DNA from: Phytophthora sp. 'mugwort'
Taxonomy: Eukaryota > Oomycota > Peronosporomycetes > Peronosporales > Peronosporaceae
DNA: 64,000 bases
NCBI GenBank assembly: GCA_033558025.1
Contig: JAUCEF010000013.1
Location: 117,001 to 181,000 of the forward strand
Direction of reading: 5' to 3'
Program-made: the position numbers and the translations under genes
In this document: one piece after another, positions 63,827-64,000 of the stretch
Layout: every line of letters begins with the position of its first letter
Position numbering within the stretch: position 1 is the first letter of the stretch
The notes under the pieces: generated by a model
The model's input: the letters and a program-made list of their open reading frames with translations, nothing else
What the model was told of the DNA's origin: nothing
The model's database searches: none

Positions 63827-64000
63827 TTAGACCCTCAACTAGTCCGTGGGCTTGTCCGGTACTCATGATACGTAAACCGGATGGCGGAATCTGATTCTGC
63901 ATCGACTACAGAAAACTGAATGCCGTCACGGTTAAGGATTGCTACCTCATGCCGCTAATCGACGCCATCTCGGACGTCCTAGGGAACGCCAAGATCTTTC
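63827..64000 (+). pseudogene. Gypsy reverse transcriptase, start only
   Basis: RT fingers: LVRPSTSPWACPVLMIRKPD, then a stop in place of the usual Arg-Phe after GGI, then CIDYRKLNAVTVKDCYLMPL and IDAISDVLGNAKIF at the window edge. The catalytic YxDD would lie beyond 64000. Confidence 0.8.

Larger units (their letters stand above)
59846..64000 (+). mobile_element. Ty3/Gypsy retrotransposon, cut by the window edge
   Basis: A gag domain, a zinc-knuckle trace, a long Glu-rich linker with a tandem repeat, an aspartic protease and the start of RT follow each other in Gypsy order. A possible primer site, GGTTATGAGC (59846-59855), lies just upstream, and the 5' LTR may be the 59.69-59.84 kb stretch. 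The element is broken by many stops. RNase H, integrase and the 3' LTR would lie beyond 64000. Confidence 0.75.

Noticed and set aside
1..64000. CRISPR array, tRNA or rRNA genes
   Set aside because: I found no regularly spaced repeats, no cloverleaf with a CCA-compatible arm and no rRNA core sequence. GGTTATGAGCC-type matches are retroelement primer sites, not tRNA genes.

Overview
The window looks like a repeat-rich stretch of an oomycete genome, most likely Phytophthora or a close relative. This is inferred from the mix of short-intron genes, the oomycete-type families (double-MAPR proteins, CD36-family receptors with a cysteine-rich insert, a Spinster-like MFS carrier) and the crowd of oomycete-style transposons (piggyBac-like, Helitron, MULE, pogo/Tigger, Ty3/Gypsy, Ty1/Copia). 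No rRNA, tRNA or CRISPR array was recognised.

Layout. Positions 1-22.4 kb are almost entirely decayed DNA transposons: a piggyBac-like element (-), a decayed zinc-binding-type gene (+), a Helitron with Rep and Pif1-type helicase (-), a MULE (-), an unidentified decayed gene (-), a second MULE fragment (+) and two pogo/Tigger-type transposases (+). Positions 22.7-30.6 kb form an intact, gene-dense island. It holds two tandem + strand genes with paired cytochrome-b5/MAPR domains, facing two tandem - strand CD36-family membrane receptors. Positions 30.8-38.5 kb hold a long inverted repeat (arms about 930 bp) of unknown class. One arm is split by a Copia element (33184-38058, TSD TGAAC), and the other arm preserves the empty site. 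Positions 38.8-43.2 kb are a Gypsy element with both LTRs. Positions 43.3-51.8 kb hold remnants of a choline-transporter-like (SLC44/CTL) gene, interrupted by a - strand Copia (44.26-51.36 kb) that itself contains a nested, intron-bearing pogo transposase. Positions 51.97-56.15 kb are a second intact island: the COP9 signalosome subunit CSN2 (+, six exons, two GC-AG introns), convergent with a Spinster-like MFS transporter (-). Beyond it are two decayed, unidentified genes and, from about 59.8 kb to the right edge, a Gypsy element that runs out of the window.

Working together. CSN2 is a housekeeping subunit that deneddylates cullins. The MAPR pair and CD36 pair are suggestive because Phytophthora are sterol auxotrophs and both families handle sterols or lipids elsewhere. 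A sterol/lipid handling cluster is a testable inference, not something the sequence proves.

Limits. Transposon edges are approximate unless LTRs or TSDs are quoted. Family names come from motif recognition by eye, and no database search was run.
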